Positions 63,871 through 64,000 of a DNA stretch of 64,000 nt are shown here, one piece after another. A program made the position numbers and the translations under genes. The notes under the pieces are model-generated. The model saw only the letters and a program-made list of their open reading frames with translations, did not search any database and was not told the origin of the DNA. Numbering within the stretch: position 1 is the stretch's first letter; each line of letters starts with the position of its first letter. The stretch is taken from contig CM037838.1 in NCBI GenBank assembly GCA_021234535.1, positions 6,511,506 to 6,575,505 of the forward strand. The letters are read 5' to 3'. This DNA is from Stichopus chloronotus (lineage: Eukaryota; Echinodermata; Holothuroidea; Aspidochirotida; Stichopodidae).

Positions 63871-64000
63871 TATATATGACAGTGACATAAAATGCAACGT
63901 AAAAACTCGTGAAACATGAAGATACATTAGCTTTCAGGACCACTGGTCCCTGCTACAGAAAAGTTTTTTCACCAGTTTTTAGATTGTGTTTCATGCTTTT
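63871..64000. other. Intronic sequence to window end
   Basis: No exon corresponding to the next GABBR1 block is present. The intron continues beyond the window. Confidence 0.5.

Overview
This window looks like AT-rich nuclear DNA from a multicellular animal, and nearly all of it is non-coding. It has no operons, no long ORFs and no bacterial-type gene density. What it does have is microsatellites, degenerate minisatellites, tandem segmental duplications, a terminal-inverted-repeat element and one clean spliced exon. That exon encodes part of the ligand-binding Venus flytrap domain of a metabotropic GABA-B receptor subunit 1. The GABBR1-like sequence and the repeat style suggest a marine invertebrate, perhaps a deuterostome such as an echinoderm. 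The taxon is an inference with low confidence.

Layout. Bases 1-3782 are AT-rich DNA with no recognisable gene. A degenerate 24-bp minisatellite lies at 3783-4370. Bases 4371-25261 show only short chance ORFs, simple repeats and a small 24-bp duplication. A second minisatellite of about 24 bp lies at 25262-25790. Bases 27480-28035 hold old dispersed-repeat material. A 296-bp tandem duplication (about 30225-30775), TA-rich and (TATG)n microsatellites and small hairpin repeats follow up to about 35.3 kb. A weak candidate terminal exon sits at 39213-39420. A 1.3-kb element at 46236-47535 has 35-bp near-perfect terminal inverted repeats and is filled with ACCACA/TACCATGGTA words. A 40-48-bp minisatellite lies at about 53.9-54.4 kb. 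A minus-strand, possibly reverse-transcriptase-derived fossil lies at 58714-58911, and a tandem duplication of about 225 bp lies at 59498-59950. A 24-bp VNTR-like array (62229-62517) sits about 475 bp upstream of the GABBR1 exon (62993-63127). A fourth minisatellite (63440-63870) is in the following intron.

The only gene I can support is therefore the GABBR1-like gene on the plus strand. I could not find its flanking exons in this window. The DNA upstream may be one or more very large introns, or the 5' flank and intergenic space. The short ORFs elsewhere look like chance or repeat-derived frames. The most unusual features are the TIR element built of nested palindromic repeats, and the recurrence of a 24-bp period in several arrays of unrelated sequence.
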